From Cohnella hashimotonis (GTDB lineage: Bacteria > Bacillota > Bacilli > Paenibacillales > Paenibacillaceae), in contig NZ_JAGRPV010000001.1 in assembly GCF_030014955.1 (NCBI RefSeq), forward strand, positions 868,001 to 932,000: a stretch of DNA of 64,000 nt, given 5' to 3'. Position numbers and translations under genes: made by a program. The notes beneath the pieces were generated by a model. That model was not told the DNA's origin, ran no database searches, and saw nothing but the letters and a program-made list of their open reading frames with translations. Position 1 is the stretch's first letter. Each line of letters starts with the position of its first letter. Shown piece after piece: positions 28,163-37,488 of this stretch.

Positions 28163-29380
28163 ATGAGCAAACGAAGAGCAGGCCGGAGAAGCGCCTGGAT
28201 CGCCGCGATCGCCTTGTTCGCTATGCTGCCGTTCGGCGGCGCAGCCTCCGCGCATGCCTACAGCGCGGGCTATTCGACGCTGACGATCGCGAAGTCGGAG
28301 ATCCGGCTGGAATATGCCATCGACGAGCTGTCCGTGATCGAGTGGGCCGGCGGAGACGCGAATGACGACAAGATGCTCGATCAGGCGGAGTTCGAGGCGG
28401 TGAAGGATTCCTTTGCAGCCATACTGGAGAAGCATCTCGCGCTCAAGACCGGCGGCACCGAGCTGCCATGGTCGAGCATTGAAAACTATCGGCTAGAACG
28501 GAAAGGGGATGCGTCCGACGTCATTCTGGATCTCATATACCCCGCGTTGTCCGAAGACGGCACCATCTCGCTGTCGGACAAGCTGTACGTCGACGACCAG
28601 AAAACGAATTACGTCGACCTGCTGACGGTTAACTACGGATCGAGCCAGAGTACCGCGGCGCTGTCGGGCAAGGACCGAACCTGGTCTCTTCGAATGACGG
28701 ACGAGGAGTATGCGTCGCTTCCCGCGGACCTGCAGCAGCAGACAACGCAAAGCGCCGAACAGGCGGAACCGGATTCTGCCGCAAATGCCCCGGTGCCGGA
28801 GGAAGGCGCAGCAGCCCATGGCACGGGCACCGCAACGTCGGGCTGGTTCAGCTTTTTCAAGCTGGGGATGAATCATATTTTAGGCGGATACGATCATCTC
28901 CTCTTCCTGTTCTCGCTCATCATCGCCCGGCAAACCTTCAAGCAGTATGCGGCCATGATTACGGCCTTCACCGTTGCGCACAGCATTACGCTCACGCTGA
29001 CGGTGCTCGGATGGATCTCCGTGCCGGGCAGCATCGTTGAGCCGCTGATCGCGCTCAGCATCTGCTATGTGGCCGTCGACAATATGCTCCGCGCCAATGT
29101 GCGCTACCGCTGGGTGCTGACTTTTCTTTTCGGCTTGGTTCACGGCATGGGATTTGCGGACATTCTCGTCGAAATGAATTTGCCGCGAGCCAGCCTCGGC
29201 GTCGATCTGGCAAGCTTCAATCTCGGTATCGAAGCGGTGCAACTGGGCCTGATCGCCATCTGTCTGCCGCTGCTATACGCGCTGCATCGGTACAGACACG
29301 AAAAAAGAATCGTTTACGCGGCGTCGAGTCTGGCGCTGCTGCTCGGCGGCATCTGGCTGTTCGAGCGTACGTTCGGTTGA
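28163..29380 (+). CDS. HupE/UreJ-family membrane protein with EF-hand-like loop
   Basis: 405 residues. ATG 28163 is chosen because GAGGAGG lies 10 bases upstream; an earlier in-frame start has no ribosome site. The signal peptide ends near GGAASAHA. The exported N-terminal half (about 32-245) carries an EF-hand-like acidic loop, DANDDKMLDQAE at residues 65-76. The C-terminal half has six to seven membrane segments with the HupE/UreJ_2 signature MNHILGGYDHLLFLFSLI, FTVAHSITLTL and FGLVHGMGFAD, whose histidines may bind metal. Relatives are proposed nickel or other metal transporters; the function of this subfamily is not settled. A cupredoxin-like remnant follows. Confidence 0.85.
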   Translation: MSKRRAGRRSAWIAAIALFAMLPFGGAASAHAYSAGYSTLTIAKSEIRLEYAIDELSVIEWAGGDANDDKMLDQAEFEAVKDSFAAILEKHLALKTGGTELPWSSIENYRLERKGDASDVILDLIYPALSEDGTISLSDKLYVDDQKTNYVDLLTVNYGSSQSTAALSGKDRTWSLRMTDEEYASLPADLQQQTTQSAEQAEPDSAANAPVPEEGAAAHGTGTATSGWFSFFKLGMNHILGGYDHLLFLFSLIIARQTFKQYAAMITAFTVAHSITLTLTVLGWISVPGSIVEPLIALSICYVAVDNMLRANVRYRWVLTFLFGLVHGMGFADILVEMNLPRASLGVDLASFNLGIEAVQLGLIAICLPLLYALHRYRHEKRIVYAASSLALLLGGIWLFERTFG

Positions 29381-29482
29381 TCGACGAATCGCGTTAGGAG
29401 GAGAACCCGCTTGAATGTAACGACAGCCGCAGCACGCAAACTGTGAGCATGGCAGAATCGCATGACTTTATGAGGTGAACGA

Positions 29483-29908
29483 ATGATCCTATATATAGGA
29501 TGCTACTTGTTTATCGTGCTATCTTCCGCTTGGGCGATCCGGACCTCCTGCAACGGCAATAAGCTGGGGTGGTTGACGGCTGCGCTGGCCGGCGCGATCT
29601 CGGGCTGCCTCGCCATATTGGCGCTGGACGGCGGTTGTAGAATTGAACGCGGCCAGCTTTAATCCGCTTCATATCGACTTTCAGCCGGATGTCATGATCA
29701 AGCTCGTCGTCTCGGTAAGCGACGGCGTTGCTGCGTCCGGCCTCGATTTCGAGTGCGAGCGCTTGGCCTGCGGGCTTCTTTGCATAAAGGAGACAACGTT
29801 TTTCTGCTGAATAAACCGAAGCCGGGCACCTTCGATTTCCATGCGGGAAGTCACGACGGAACGTTTGCCGTAGGGGACGGAGCCTACGAGCCTGGCACCG
29901 TCGGTTGA
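29483..29908 (+). pseudogene. Remnant of a cupredoxin-like membrane protein
   Basis: A 59-codon frame from ATG 29483 (MILYIGCYLFIVLSSAWAIR) has hydrophobic segments and then shifts frame near 29632 into VVELNAASFNPLHIDFQPD, a cupredoxin-like beta strand pattern. A second shift near 29770 leads to LHKGDNVFLLNKPKPGTFDF, again typical of small cupredoxin or CopC-like domains, ending at a stop near 29908. At least two frameshifts are needed to join the pieces. It is probably a decayed gene that once followed the HupE-like gene. The remaining bases between 29381 and 29963 contain only a short frame (ribosome site GGAGGAG near 29397) that I cannot support as a gene. Confidence 0.6.
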
Positions 29909-29963
29909 ACTGAACACCGGGAATGGATTATGATGGTTCCAAATCCCGGACGGAGTGTTGCGC

Positions 29964-30914
29964 ATGAATCCAGAGACAGGCGGCGACCGACTGGCCCGCA
30001 TGATCGATACGGCGAAGATGTATTACGAACTGAATTACAGCCAGCAGGAGATTGCCGAGCGGCTAGGGATCTCGCGGCCGACTGTGTCCCGCTTTCTTCA
30101 GCAGGCGAAGGACGAAGGCTACGTCCGCATTCAGATCGTCGACCCGCGCGAGAGCAACGACTCGCTCGCTTGCGGGCTGGAGCGCAAGTTCAAGCTGCGC
30201 AAGGCGGTTATCGTGCCCGTGCCTCAATACGAAGACAACGTCGTTAAAAAGTACATCGGCGAAGCGGCCGCCGCATACTTGCACGAAACGCTGGAGGACG
30301 GCGACACGATTGGCGTGACCTGGGGCACGACGCTCTACGAGGTGGCTTGCCGCCTGCGGGACCGGCAGCTCAAGGACGTGCGGGTTGTGCAGCTTAACGG
30401 CGGCGTCAGCCATTCGGAGACGAACACGTATGCTTACGAGATCGTCCAGCTGTTCGGCAAAGCCTTTCACACGGTACCGTATTTCATCCATCTGCCCGCC
30501 ATCGTCGACCATGCGATCGTGCGTCACACGATCGAGGCGGACCGGCACATCGGCAGAATACTGGAGCTCGGCCGGCGCGCGAACGTAGCCGTGATCACCG
30601 TCGGTTCGCCGACCGACGATTCGGTGCTGATCAAGGCGAACTATTTTACGGAAAACGACCTGGCGTTGATCAAGGAGCGAGGCGCCGGCGACCTGTGCTC
30701 TCGTTACATCGATCGCGAAGGCAAGCTCTGCTCGGAGGAGTTGAACCAGCGGACGATCGGGATCGAACTCGACGATCTGAGGCACAAGGAGCGCTCGGTG
30801 CTCGTTGCGGGCGGGCGCAAGAAGGCCGAGGGCATTTACGGCGCTTTGCGAGGCGAATACGCCAATGTGCTGATTACGGATCAGTATACGGCCCAATACT
30901 TGTTGGAGAGATAA
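29964..30914 (+). CDS. deoR: SorC/DeoR-type transcriptional regulator
   Basis: 316 residues. ATG 29964 lies 8 bases after GGAG; an alternative GTG start is 9 bases upstream. The N-terminal helix-turn-helix is clear ([20 protein letters not shown]), followed by the SorC sugar-binding domain with [12 protein letters not shown] and VQLNGGVSH. This architecture matches the Bacillus deoxyribonucleoside regulator, a repressor that binds deoxyribose-5-phosphate, and the next gene is the aldolase that uses that compound. They are 20 bases apart and are probably one operon. Unlike the Bacillus operon, no nupC or pdp gene follows. Confidence 0.88.
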   Translation: MNPETGGDRLARMIDTAKMYYELNYSQQEIAERLGISRPTVSRFLQQAKDEGYVRIQIVDPRESNDSLACGLERKFKLRKAVIVPVPQYEDNVVKKYIGEAAAAYLHETLEDGDTIGVTWGTTLYEVACRLRDRQLKDVRVVQLNGGVSHSETNTYAYEIVQLFGKAFHTVPYFIHLPAIVDHAIVRHTIEADRHIGRILELGRRANVAVITVGSPTDDSVLIKANYFTENDLALIKERGAGDLCSRYIDREGKLCSEELNQRTIGIELDDLRHKERSVLVAGGRKKAEGIYGALRGEYANVLITDQYTAQYLLER

Positions 30915-30934
30915 TAGGAAGGAGATGGACTGAC

Positions 30935-31636
30935 ATGACGACGAATGCGACAAACGGGACAAACCCTTCTTCCGAATCGCTGGCCGCCTATATTGACCAT
31001 ACCGCGCTCAAGCCGGAAACAAGCCGCGACGATATCGTTCGACTGTGCGAGGAAGCGAAGCAGCACCGGTTCGCGACTGTCTGCGTAAACCCGTATTGGG
31101 TTAAGACGGCGGCTGGCCTGCTTGCCGGATCCGGCGTAGGGACCACGACGGTGATTGGCTTCCCGCTGGGAGCGACCAGCACCTTTGCGAAAGTGGCGGA
31201 AGCCCGGGACGCGATCGCCGCGGGCGCGAACGAGATCGACATGGTGCTCAATGTCGGCGCGCTGAAGTCCGGGCTATACGAGGATGTTCAAAAAGACATC
31301 GCGCGCGTAGCCGAGGCTTGCGAAGACGCGGCGGTGCTTAAGGTCATTCTTGAGACGGGCCTGCTGTCCGATGAGGAAAAGGTAAAAGCATGCGAGCTCT
31401 GCGTCGCCGCCGGCGCGGACTTCGTCAAGACGTCGACGGGCTTTGGACCGGGCGGCGCGACGGCGGACGATATCGCCTTGATGCGGCGCACCGTAGGACC
31501 GGATCTCGGCGTGAAGGCGTCCGGCGGCGTTCGCGATGCCGCGACCGCGCGCGCGATGATCGCGGCCGGCGCCACGCGCATCGGCGCGAGCGCCAGCGTT
31601 GCGATCGTATCCGGCGGCAAGGGCGAAGGATACTGA
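30935..31636 (+). CDS. deoC: Deoxyribose-phosphate aldolase
   Basis: 233 residues. The ATG at 30935 follows AAGGAGATGG. It cleaves 2-deoxyribose-5-phosphate to glyceraldehyde-3-phosphate and acetaldehyde in nucleoside catabolism. The TIM-barrel landmarks are [11 protein letters not shown] at the N-terminus, the acidic [14 protein letters not shown], the Schiff-base lysine in [14 protein letters not shown], and KASGGVRD. Length matches the family. It follows the SorC/DeoR regulator and ends before a terminator. Confidence 0.96.
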   Translation: MTTNATNGTNPSSESLAAYIDHTALKPETSRDDIVRLCEEAKQHRFATVCVNPYWVKTAAGLLAGSGVGTTTVIGFPLGATSTFAKVAEARDAIAAGANEIDMVLNVGALKSGLYEDVQKDIARVAEACEDAAVLKVILETGLLSDEEKVKACELCVAAGADFVKTSTGFGPGGATADDIALMRRTVGPDLGVKASGGVRDAATARAMIAAGATRIGASASVAIVSGGKGEGY

Positions 31637-31683
31637 GATTGCGGCTAACGGGCAGGCTTCGATTCGCAGAGCGTTAGGATAAG

Positions 31684-31726
31684 ACACGGAATCACCGTCT
31701 TGCGGCGGATGAATTCCGTGTTTTTT
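31684..31726 (+). terminator. Intrinsic terminator after deoC
   Basis: ACACGGAAT (31684-31692) pairs with ATTCCGTGT (31713-31721), followed by a run of T. Confidence 0.85.
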
Positions 31727-31829
31727 GTTTCCTTTTTTTCCTCTTGAATGGTAATAATAAATAAGAACACCAGTTCTATTTCTGGAAGGATTGCTGCATC
31801 CGTGTGTTCGATTTAAGTCGGAATAGGGG

Positions 31830-32831
31830 ATGGACGGAATGCGGCAAACAGTTATACTGAGAGAAGACAAGGAAATTTATTCGCCTCGGACCTATGTAGA
31901 TTTAAAGGCGGATTTTGCGTTTAAACGCATGTTCGGACAGCCGGACGGCGAAGCTGTGTTGGTTGCCTTCCTGAATGCTCTGCTGGGCGTGGCGAATACG
32001 GAGACGAAAATTACGTCGGCGAGCATTTTGAACACGGATCTTGAGCGGGAGCACGAAGGGGACAAAAAGGCTGTACTTGATCTTTTGGCACGGAAGGATC
32101 GGGGCGACTTAACCCACGTCGAGATACAAGTAACGGGCAGTCCGCATCTGGGTAGGCGGCAGCTCTATTACTGGAGCCGGATCTATGCTAAGCAGATGGA
32201 AAAAGGAAGGCCATATTCAGATTTGCGCCGCACAATATCCATTCTTATTTCGAATGTGGACGTGCTGCCTCAGACCGAGCGATATCACAGCGTGTTCGGA
32301 CTTTACGAAAAACAGGAGCATTTCCCGCTCACCGACGTAATTGAGCTGCATGTCATCGAACTGCAGAAGCTGCTTCGACGGGCTGCGAAAAGCGAAGCGG
32401 ATCCGTGGACCGAACCGGAGATACGATGGCTGCTGCTGCTTGGTGCAGTGCAGGGCGGGGAAGTGCAATCGAAGCTGATGGAAAAACTGGAGGCGATCGC
32501 GATGAGCGGGGATTTGGAGCTGCTGGAGGCGTTCGGGCGATGGGAGGACATGAGCCGCGACCCGAAGGTATGGGCCAAGTACGAGATGTGGCACAAGGCG
32601 ATGATGGACGATGCGGCCTACAAGGCGGAGATGGAACAGTTGTTGACAGCACAGGCGCGGTGGGAGTCGGAAACCAAGAGCCTGAAGTCGGAAACCGAGA
32701 GCCTGAAGTCAGAAAAGGAACAGATGCATGCCCGGCTGCTGGAATCGGGTCGGACGCTGCTGCTTAACGGCATGGATGCAACCGAAGTTGCGCGCCTGAC
32801 AGGCTTGTCGCCGGAAGAGCTGGAAGCCTAA
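31830..32831 (+). CDS. Rpn-family PD-(D/E)XK nuclease/putative transposase
   Basis: 333 residues. ATG 31830 has AGGGGATG upstream; a second ATG nine bases later is possible. The N-terminus reads DLKADFAFKRMFGQPDGEAV, the family opening, followed by the nuclease core with VLDLLARKDRGDLTHVEIQV (Asp and the ExQ pair of the PD-(D/E)XK fold) and RQLYYWSRIYAKQM. The C-terminal part has a short coiled coil with tandem SLKSET-type heptads (about residues 279-297) and ends in a helix-turn-helix-like EVARLTGLSPEEL. Relatives (RpnA-E) are recombination-promoting endonucleases. No inverted repeats or neighbours suggest an active transposon here. Confidence 0.87.
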   Translation: MDGMRQTVILREDKEIYSPRTYVDLKADFAFKRMFGQPDGEAVLVAFLNALLGVANTETKITSASILNTDLEREHEGDKKAVLDLLARKDRGDLTHVEIQVTGSPHLGRRQLYYWSRIYAKQMEKGRPYSDLRRTISILISNVDVLPQTERYHSVFGLYEKQEHFPLTDVIELHVIELQKLLRRAAKSEADPWTEPEIRWLLLLGAVQGGEVQSKLMEKLEAIAMSGDLELLEAFGRWEDMSRDPKVWAKYEMWHKAMMDDAAYKAEMEQLLTAQARWESETKSLKSETESLKSEKEQMHARLLESGRTLLLNGMDATEVARLTGLSPEELEA

Positions 32832-32865
32832 TTTGTTAGGATCGTTTGTTATAGCGTCATTCGAC

Positions 32866-32892
32866 AGGCTGCTGAAGCAAGGCAGCCTTTTT
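32866..32892 (+). terminator. Intrinsic terminator after Rpn gene
   Basis: AGGCTGC (32866-32872) pairs with GCAGCCT (32882-32888), ending in five T. From here to 33344 (about 450 bp) I see no gene; the stretch holds the promoter region of the sensor kinase gene and the near-palindrome at 33231. Confidence 0.75.
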
Positions 32893-33230
32893 GCTGTGTT
32901 GCGCCAGCGGCTATTTCTCTGTTTCAACCTATACCCCGTTGTCGGACCCAGGATCCGCTATTTATCGGACTTATCCACTTACTCGATACCCAACGGACCG
33001 TACGACCGCTAACTAGCTCAAAACAACCGCCAATGCCCCGTTTTATCTCAAATAGCGTCGCCTCAGTCCGCAATGATTGCCATCTGCCCGCATCCGATGC
33101 AAATAGAGGCTTCTCGGTCCGTCCAAAACGGGAATCACTAATATACGGATTCATTGCCTGCCCCAACCTCCCCGTTCAAACATAGACGTCCAGCCCAGCC
33201 TGCATATACAATGGCATCAGGCCGCTTTCG

Positions 33231-33246
33231 TGTGCGTTATTACGCA
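33231..33246. promoter_or_regulatory. Candidate operator upstream of the sensor kinase gene
   Basis: TGTGCGTTATTACGCA is a near-palindrome (TGCGT..ATTACGCA). The same 16 bases with one change occur at 38417-38432, in front of the binding-protein gene of the same locus. A shared site for the adjacent AraC-type regulator is an inference. Confidence 0.4.
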
Positions 33247-33344
33247 AATCGTGCGTCGTCCCACGGACATTCCGCAAACGCATACACGGGGACGAGGCCG
33301 ATCCGCCATACTGGAGGAGCCGATAGACGACGGGGGGGCCCGCA

Positions 33345-35141
33345 TTGAAGCTTCATCTAACGAATCCGCTGACGAGAATGAAGGTCAAGCAGCAGCTGAT
33401 TCTGTTGTTTCTGCTGCTGGTCAGTCCCGTGTTCGCGCTGAACTGGTACGCCAACGCGAGAGCCGAGGACATTCTGAAGCAGCATGTGACGAGCGCGTAT
33501 GCGGAGCTGAACAAGCAGAACCTCGCGCTCATGAACCGTGACATGGACACGGTCAGCCGTGTCATGACGACGCTCATCCAGCATTCGCTCATTCAATCGC
33601 TGAACCCGATGAGCGGTGAGACCGCCGACCGGGTACGGCAGTACGCGGATGCCGATAAGCTGCTTTCCTCCTATTCGATGGGAATGAACGGTGGCGAAGC
33701 CGTCTATTATTACTTGTACGCCTACGATCCGAACAACCGGTACGAATTCGCGCCGACACCTTCTTCGAAGTTCAAGGCAGTGGGCGGCGTATACTTTTAT
33801 AACGATAAGCAGAAGCCCGAATGGATCGACGAAATTCTGAGCAAACGGGGCAAAGGCTACCTTCGCATCATGAACGATCTGGGCTCTTCCTCCAGACCGG
33901 ATACGCTTGCTTACGTGCGCGCCGTATACAGTACGAGCCAGGGCAATCAGGTCGTGGGCGTGCTGGTCGCCACGAACATCAACCGCAAGCTGGTCGAGTC
34001 GATGCGGACGGTCTCGCTGCCCGACAAGGGCGAGATTTACCTGACCGATTACGAAAACAGAGTGCTGGCGTCTTCGGTCGGCCCTATCGGAGATCGACTC
34101 TCGCTGCCGGCGGAGATGGAAGCGGGGGACGACTTCGAGGGTCAGTCCAACGTCATTACGGACGGTTATATTTACGTGCAGAGCTATCAATATCTCGCCC
34201 AGCAGAAGCTCATTTACAAGATTCCGACGCGCTCGCTGCTCCAGCAGCAGAACGAGCTGAAGTTCGTCATCCAGCTGATCTCCATCGTCTACTTCGTCTT
34301 TTGCATCGTCGTGATGGCGTATTTCTGGCGTTCTCTTCTGACGCCGCTTCAGCGTCTCGCCGTATTCACGCGGTCGTACGTGCCGGGGAAAAAGGTGCCC
34401 GAGCAGGCGGCGATCGATCGCAACGACGAGGTGGGGGTGCTCATGCACTCGGTTTACGGGATGGCAGGAAGGCTCAACTCGCTCATCGAGGACCGTTACC
34501 TGCTGGAGATCAAGCAGAAGGAGTCGCAGCTGCAGCTGCTCTACCAGCAGATCAATCCGCACCTGCTTTACAATACGCTAGAGAGCATTTACTGGAAAAG
34601 CACGCTTGAGGGGCAATCCGAGTCCGGCGAGATGATCAAGGAGCTGGCGCAATTGATGCGGATCGGGCTGAGCCGCGGACGCGACCTGATCACGCTCGAG
34701 GAGGAGCTGGCGCACGCGAAGGCGTATACGAGCCTGCAGCAGAAACGCTACGAGTACGGTTTTTCCGTAGCCTGGGAGATCGACGAGCGGACGCTAGCCA
34801 ATCCGATCCCGAAAATCGTCATTCAGCCGTTGATCGAAAACGCAATTCTCCATGGTGTGCGTTATATGGGCGAGGATGGAGAAATCAGGGTCATTGCGAG
34901 GCTGACCGAAGATCGCGTGGAGATCAGCGTCGAAGACAACGGCTACAAGGAAACCGACTACGAGGCGATCGGACGTATGCTCGAAGATAAAGAGGGGATC
35001 GAGGGAGCGGGCTACGGTATCCGCAATGTGCAGCAGCGCATTCGCTTGCAGTTCGGCGCCGACTACGGCTTGACTTACAGGCCCCGCAAGGGCGGGGGGA
35101 CGGTCGCACGCATCGTGCTGCCGGTCCAGCACGAACAATAA
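33345..35141 (+). CDS. Sensor histidine kinase, YesM type
   Basis: 598 residues from TTG 33345, which has a G-rich but weak ribosome site; an internal ATG at 33378 is the alternative. A first membrane helix (about 13-33) and a second (about 302-322) enclose a large extracellular sensor domain of Cache type. A HAMP region follows. The histidine kinase core has the phospho-acceptor H406 in LYQQINPHLLYNTLE, then the ATP-binding N box IQPLIENAILHGV and G box GAGYGIRNVQQRI. YesM-type kinases sense extracellular sugars or binding proteins and phosphorylate an AraC-type partner, which is the next gene 10 bases downstream. Confidence 0.92.
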   Translation: MKLHLTNPLTRMKVKQQLILLFLLLVSPVFALNWYANARAEDILKQHVTSAYAELNKQNLALMNRDMDTVSRVMTTLIQHSLIQSLNPMSGETADRVRQYADADKLLSSYSMGMNGGEAVYYYLYAYDPNNRYEFAPTPSSKFKAVGGVYFYNDKQKPEWIDEILSKRGKGYLRIMNDLGSSSRPDTLAYVRAVYSTSQGNQVVGVLVATNINRKLVESMRTVSLPDKGEIYLTDYENRVLASSVGPIGDRLSLPAEMEAGDDFEGQSNVITDGYIYVQSYQYLAQQKLIYKIPTRSLLQQQNELKFVIQLISIVYFVFCIVVMAYFWRSLLTPLQRLAVFTRSYVPGKKVPEQAAIDRNDEVGVLMHSVYGMAGRLNSLIEDRYLLEIKQKESQLQLLYQQINPHLLYNTLESIYWKSTLEGQSESGEMIKELAQLMRIGLSRGRDLITLEEELAHAKAYTSLQQKRYEYGFSVAWEIDERTLANPIPKIVIQPLIENAILHGVRYMGEDGEIRVIARLTEDRVEISVEDNGYKETDYEAIGRMLEDKEGIEGAGYGIRNVQQRIRLQFGADYGLTYRPRKGGGTVARIVLPVQHEQ

Positions 35142-35151
35142 AGGGGGACTC

Positions 35152-36471
35152 ATGATGTACAACATATTGATCGTCGACGACGAACCGCTCATCTGCAAAG
35201 GTCTCGGCAACCTGCTGCAATCGTCGGGATTGAACATCAAGGAAATTTTCACGGCGGGCAGCGGTCACGAGGCGCTCGATTATTTGCGGATGGAAGATAT
35301 CGATCTTCTGGTCACGGACATCCAGATGGGCGCAATGAACGGCATCGAGCTCATGCACCAGGCCAAGATCATCAAGCCTTGGGTGCAGGCGATCGTCATT
35401 TCCGCGCACGAGACGTTTCAGTATGCGCAGCTCGCGATCAAGCTGGGCGCCAAGGATTACATCATCAAGCCGATTAAAAGCGAGCAATTCCTCGACTCCG
35501 TGCGCGAGGTGCTGCTTCATATGGATAAGCCGGCGCCGGCGGAGAACGATTTGCTGTCCCAGCTGCGCGAGCATTTTCGGATGGATACGCCGGCGCAGCC
35601 GCGCACGGATCGCCTGAACGCCGTCTTGTCGGGCGTCGCCGATATGCCCGAAGAAGCGGAGCTGGCCGCGCTGGAGCTCACGGGTCCCTATTTCGCCGTC
35701 ATCAAGGTCAAGCTTGATCCCGACCACGAGCAATCCGGCCACCGCTACGGCGAGGGCGACGAAGCGCTGCTTCAATATGCCGCGCTGAACATTGTGAACG
35801 AGCTGCTGGGCAAAGATTGGCGCTATGACGCCTTTTATACGCCCGGACTAGAGGTCACCGTGCTGATCCAATGGGACGATGAGAGCTTCGGCGACTCCAG
35901 CGTCGACAAGATCAACCAGCTCGAGCTGATCGGACGCAGCCTGCAACATAACATTTTCAAGTATCTGAATCTGCCCTGCGTCGTCGGCATCAGCCAGATT
36001 CTCAAGGGAGCCGCCTTCCTGCCGGCGCTCGGCGAACAGGCCCGCAAGGCGATTTTGTGGAATCGCGAGCACAAGGACCATCATGTGTTTTACTATGGGG
36101 ACTTCAAGTGGAGCCTGTTCGGCAAGGAGCCGACCGAGGAAGAGTGGACGGAGCAGAACAATCAGATCGTGGAAAAGGCAATGGCCTACATTCAGCAAAA
36201 TTTTGCGCAAAAAGGTCTGACGCTTCATGAGGTGGCACAGCGGAATCACGTCAGTCCGAACTATTTAAGCTACCTGTTCAAGAAAAATACCGGCTTCAAC
36301 CTGTGGGAGTATGTCATCAAGCTCCGTATGGAGGAGAGCAAGCGCCTGCTGCAGCAGACCGATCTGCGCCGCTACGAGATCGCCGAGCGGGTAGGCTACG
36401 AATCGCCGGAACATTTTAGCAAAATATTCAAGAAATACTACGGAATCTCGCCGAGCGAGCTGAAGAAGTAA
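35152..36471 (+). CDS. Response regulator with AraC-type DNA-binding domain, YesN type
   Basis: 439 residues; ATG 35152 follows AAAGGGGGAC. The receiver has the acidic pair in ILIVDDEPLI, the phosphorylation aspartate in LLVTDIQMGAMNG (about D55), and K in YIIKPIKSEQ. A middle YesN-type linker domain precedes the C-terminal two-helix-turn-helix AraC domain (HEVAQRNHVSPNYLSYLFKK and EIAERVGYESPEHFSKIFKK). It should activate the adjacent transporter operon when phosphorylated by the kinase just upstream. The palindromes at 33231 and 38417 are candidate sites. Confidence 0.93.
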   Translation: MMYNILIVDDEPLICKGLGNLLQSSGLNIKEIFTAGSGHEALDYLRMEDIDLLVTDIQMGAMNGIELMHQAKIIKPWVQAIVISAHETFQYAQLAIKLGAKDYIIKPIKSEQFLDSVREVLLHMDKPAPAENDLLSQLREHFRMDTPAQPRTDRLNAVLSGVADMPEEAELAALELTGPYFAVIKVKLDPDHEQSGHRYGEGDEALLQYAALNIVNELLGKDWRYDAFYTPGLEVTVLIQWDDESFGDSSVDKINQLELIGRSLQHNIFKYLNLPCVVGISQILKGAAFLPALGEQARKAILWNREHKDHHVFYYGDFKWSLFGKEPTEEEWTEQNNQIVEKAMAYIQQNFAQKGLTLHEVAQRNHVSPNYLSYLFKKNTGFNLWEYVIKLRMEESKRLLQQTDLRRYEIAERVGYESPEHFSKIFKKYYGISPSELKK

Positions 36472-36564
36472 GATCACTCACGATCCGAATAGATACGCAC
36501 ATATTCAGCGGGGGGCCCTTTTTCTAAAATAAGGAGGAGGCACACAAAGAAAGAGGGAGACCGT

Positions 36565-37488
36565 ATGAATCAGACAACCGCCGTAGCCAGTCCGCTTGGC
36601 GCGGAAGCGACCAAGTCACGGGGCCGATGGAGGAAGCACTTCTGGGGCTATGCCTTCGTGCTGCCGGCCGTCGTGATTTTCCTGCTGTTCCTGTGGCTGC
36701 CGATCGTCAAGGGGATCGTGTTCAGCTTCTACCACATCGACTTCGTGAAGGGCAATTCCTACGTCGGACTCGACAATTACAAGCTGATCTTCAAGGACCC
36801 GGACGTCGGGACCGCCGTGAAGAACACCTTGTACTATATGTTTTTGTGTATCGTCATCGGATTTTGGGTGCCGATCCTGTTCGCCATCTCGATCTCCGAG
36901 CTGAGGCGCTTTCAGGGTTTCGCGCGGATCGCGGCCTATCTGCCTTACGTCGTGCCGGTCGTCGTGCTTTACGGTCTGTGGCGCTGGCTGTACGATCCGG
37001 TCGGCCCGTTCAACGCGGCGCTCGAAAAGGTGGGCATCGAACCGATCAGCTTCATGACCGACAAGAGCTGGTCGATGATCTCGATCGTCATCATGGAGAC
37101 ATGGCAGCAGTTCGGATCCGCGATGCTCATCTACCTCGCTGCCATCCTAAGCATTCCCCGCGACTGGTACGAGGCTGCCGAGATCGACGGGGCCGGCGTC
37201 TGGCGACGCATCTGGCACATCACGCTGCCGGCGATCCGCAATCAGATCGGCCTGCTGCTCCTGCTGCAGCTGATCGGCACCTCCCAGGGCTACCAATCGC
37301 AGCTCGCCATGCTCGACGGAGGCCCGAACAACGCCACGCTGACCTATGCGCTCTATATCGTCAAGTATGCGTTCAACAGCTTTAATTACGGCGTCGCTTC
37401 CGCCCTCGGGGTGCTCATGTTCCTCGTTCTCGGCGTGCTGGCCGTCATCCAGCACCGGCTGTCAGCCAGAGGAGGGAATGCGGCATGA
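36565..37488 (+). CDS. Sugar ABC transporter permease, MsmF/UgpA type
   Basis: 307 residues. ATG 36565 is preceded by GAGGGAGA. After a basic N-terminus there are six membrane helices (first: YAFVLPAVVIFLLFLWLPIV) and the EAA loop DWYEAAEIDGAGVWRRIWHI. It overlaps the next permease by four bases (ATGA), so the two are translationally coupled and form the channel of a CUT1 importer distinct from the LplB-type systems at either side. No ATPase gene is in the operon. Confidence 0.93.
   Translation: MNQTTAVASPLGAEATKSRGRWRKHFWGYAFVLPAVVIFLLFLWLPIVKGIVFSFYHIDFVKGNSYVGLDNYKLIFKDPDVGTAVKNTLYYMFLCIVIGFWVPILFAISISELRRFQGFARIAAYLPYVVPVVVLYGLWRWLYDPVGPFNAALEKVGIEPISFMTDKSWSMISIVIMETWQQFGSAMLIYLAAILSIPRDWYEAAEIDGAGVWRRIWHITLPAIRNQIGLLLLLQLIGTSQGYQSQLAMLDGGPNNATLTYALYIVKYAFNSFNYGVASALGVLMFLVLGVLAVIQHRLSARGGNAA

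Noticed and set aside
29397..29441. Short peptide gene after the HupE-like gene (TTG start behind GGAGGAG)
   Set aside because: Only about eleven codons with no recognisable feature; it more likely belongs to the decayed region.
31830..32831. Complete transposon around the Rpn-type gene
   Set aside because: No terminal inverted repeats, target duplication or second transposase is visible; the gene has its own terminator.
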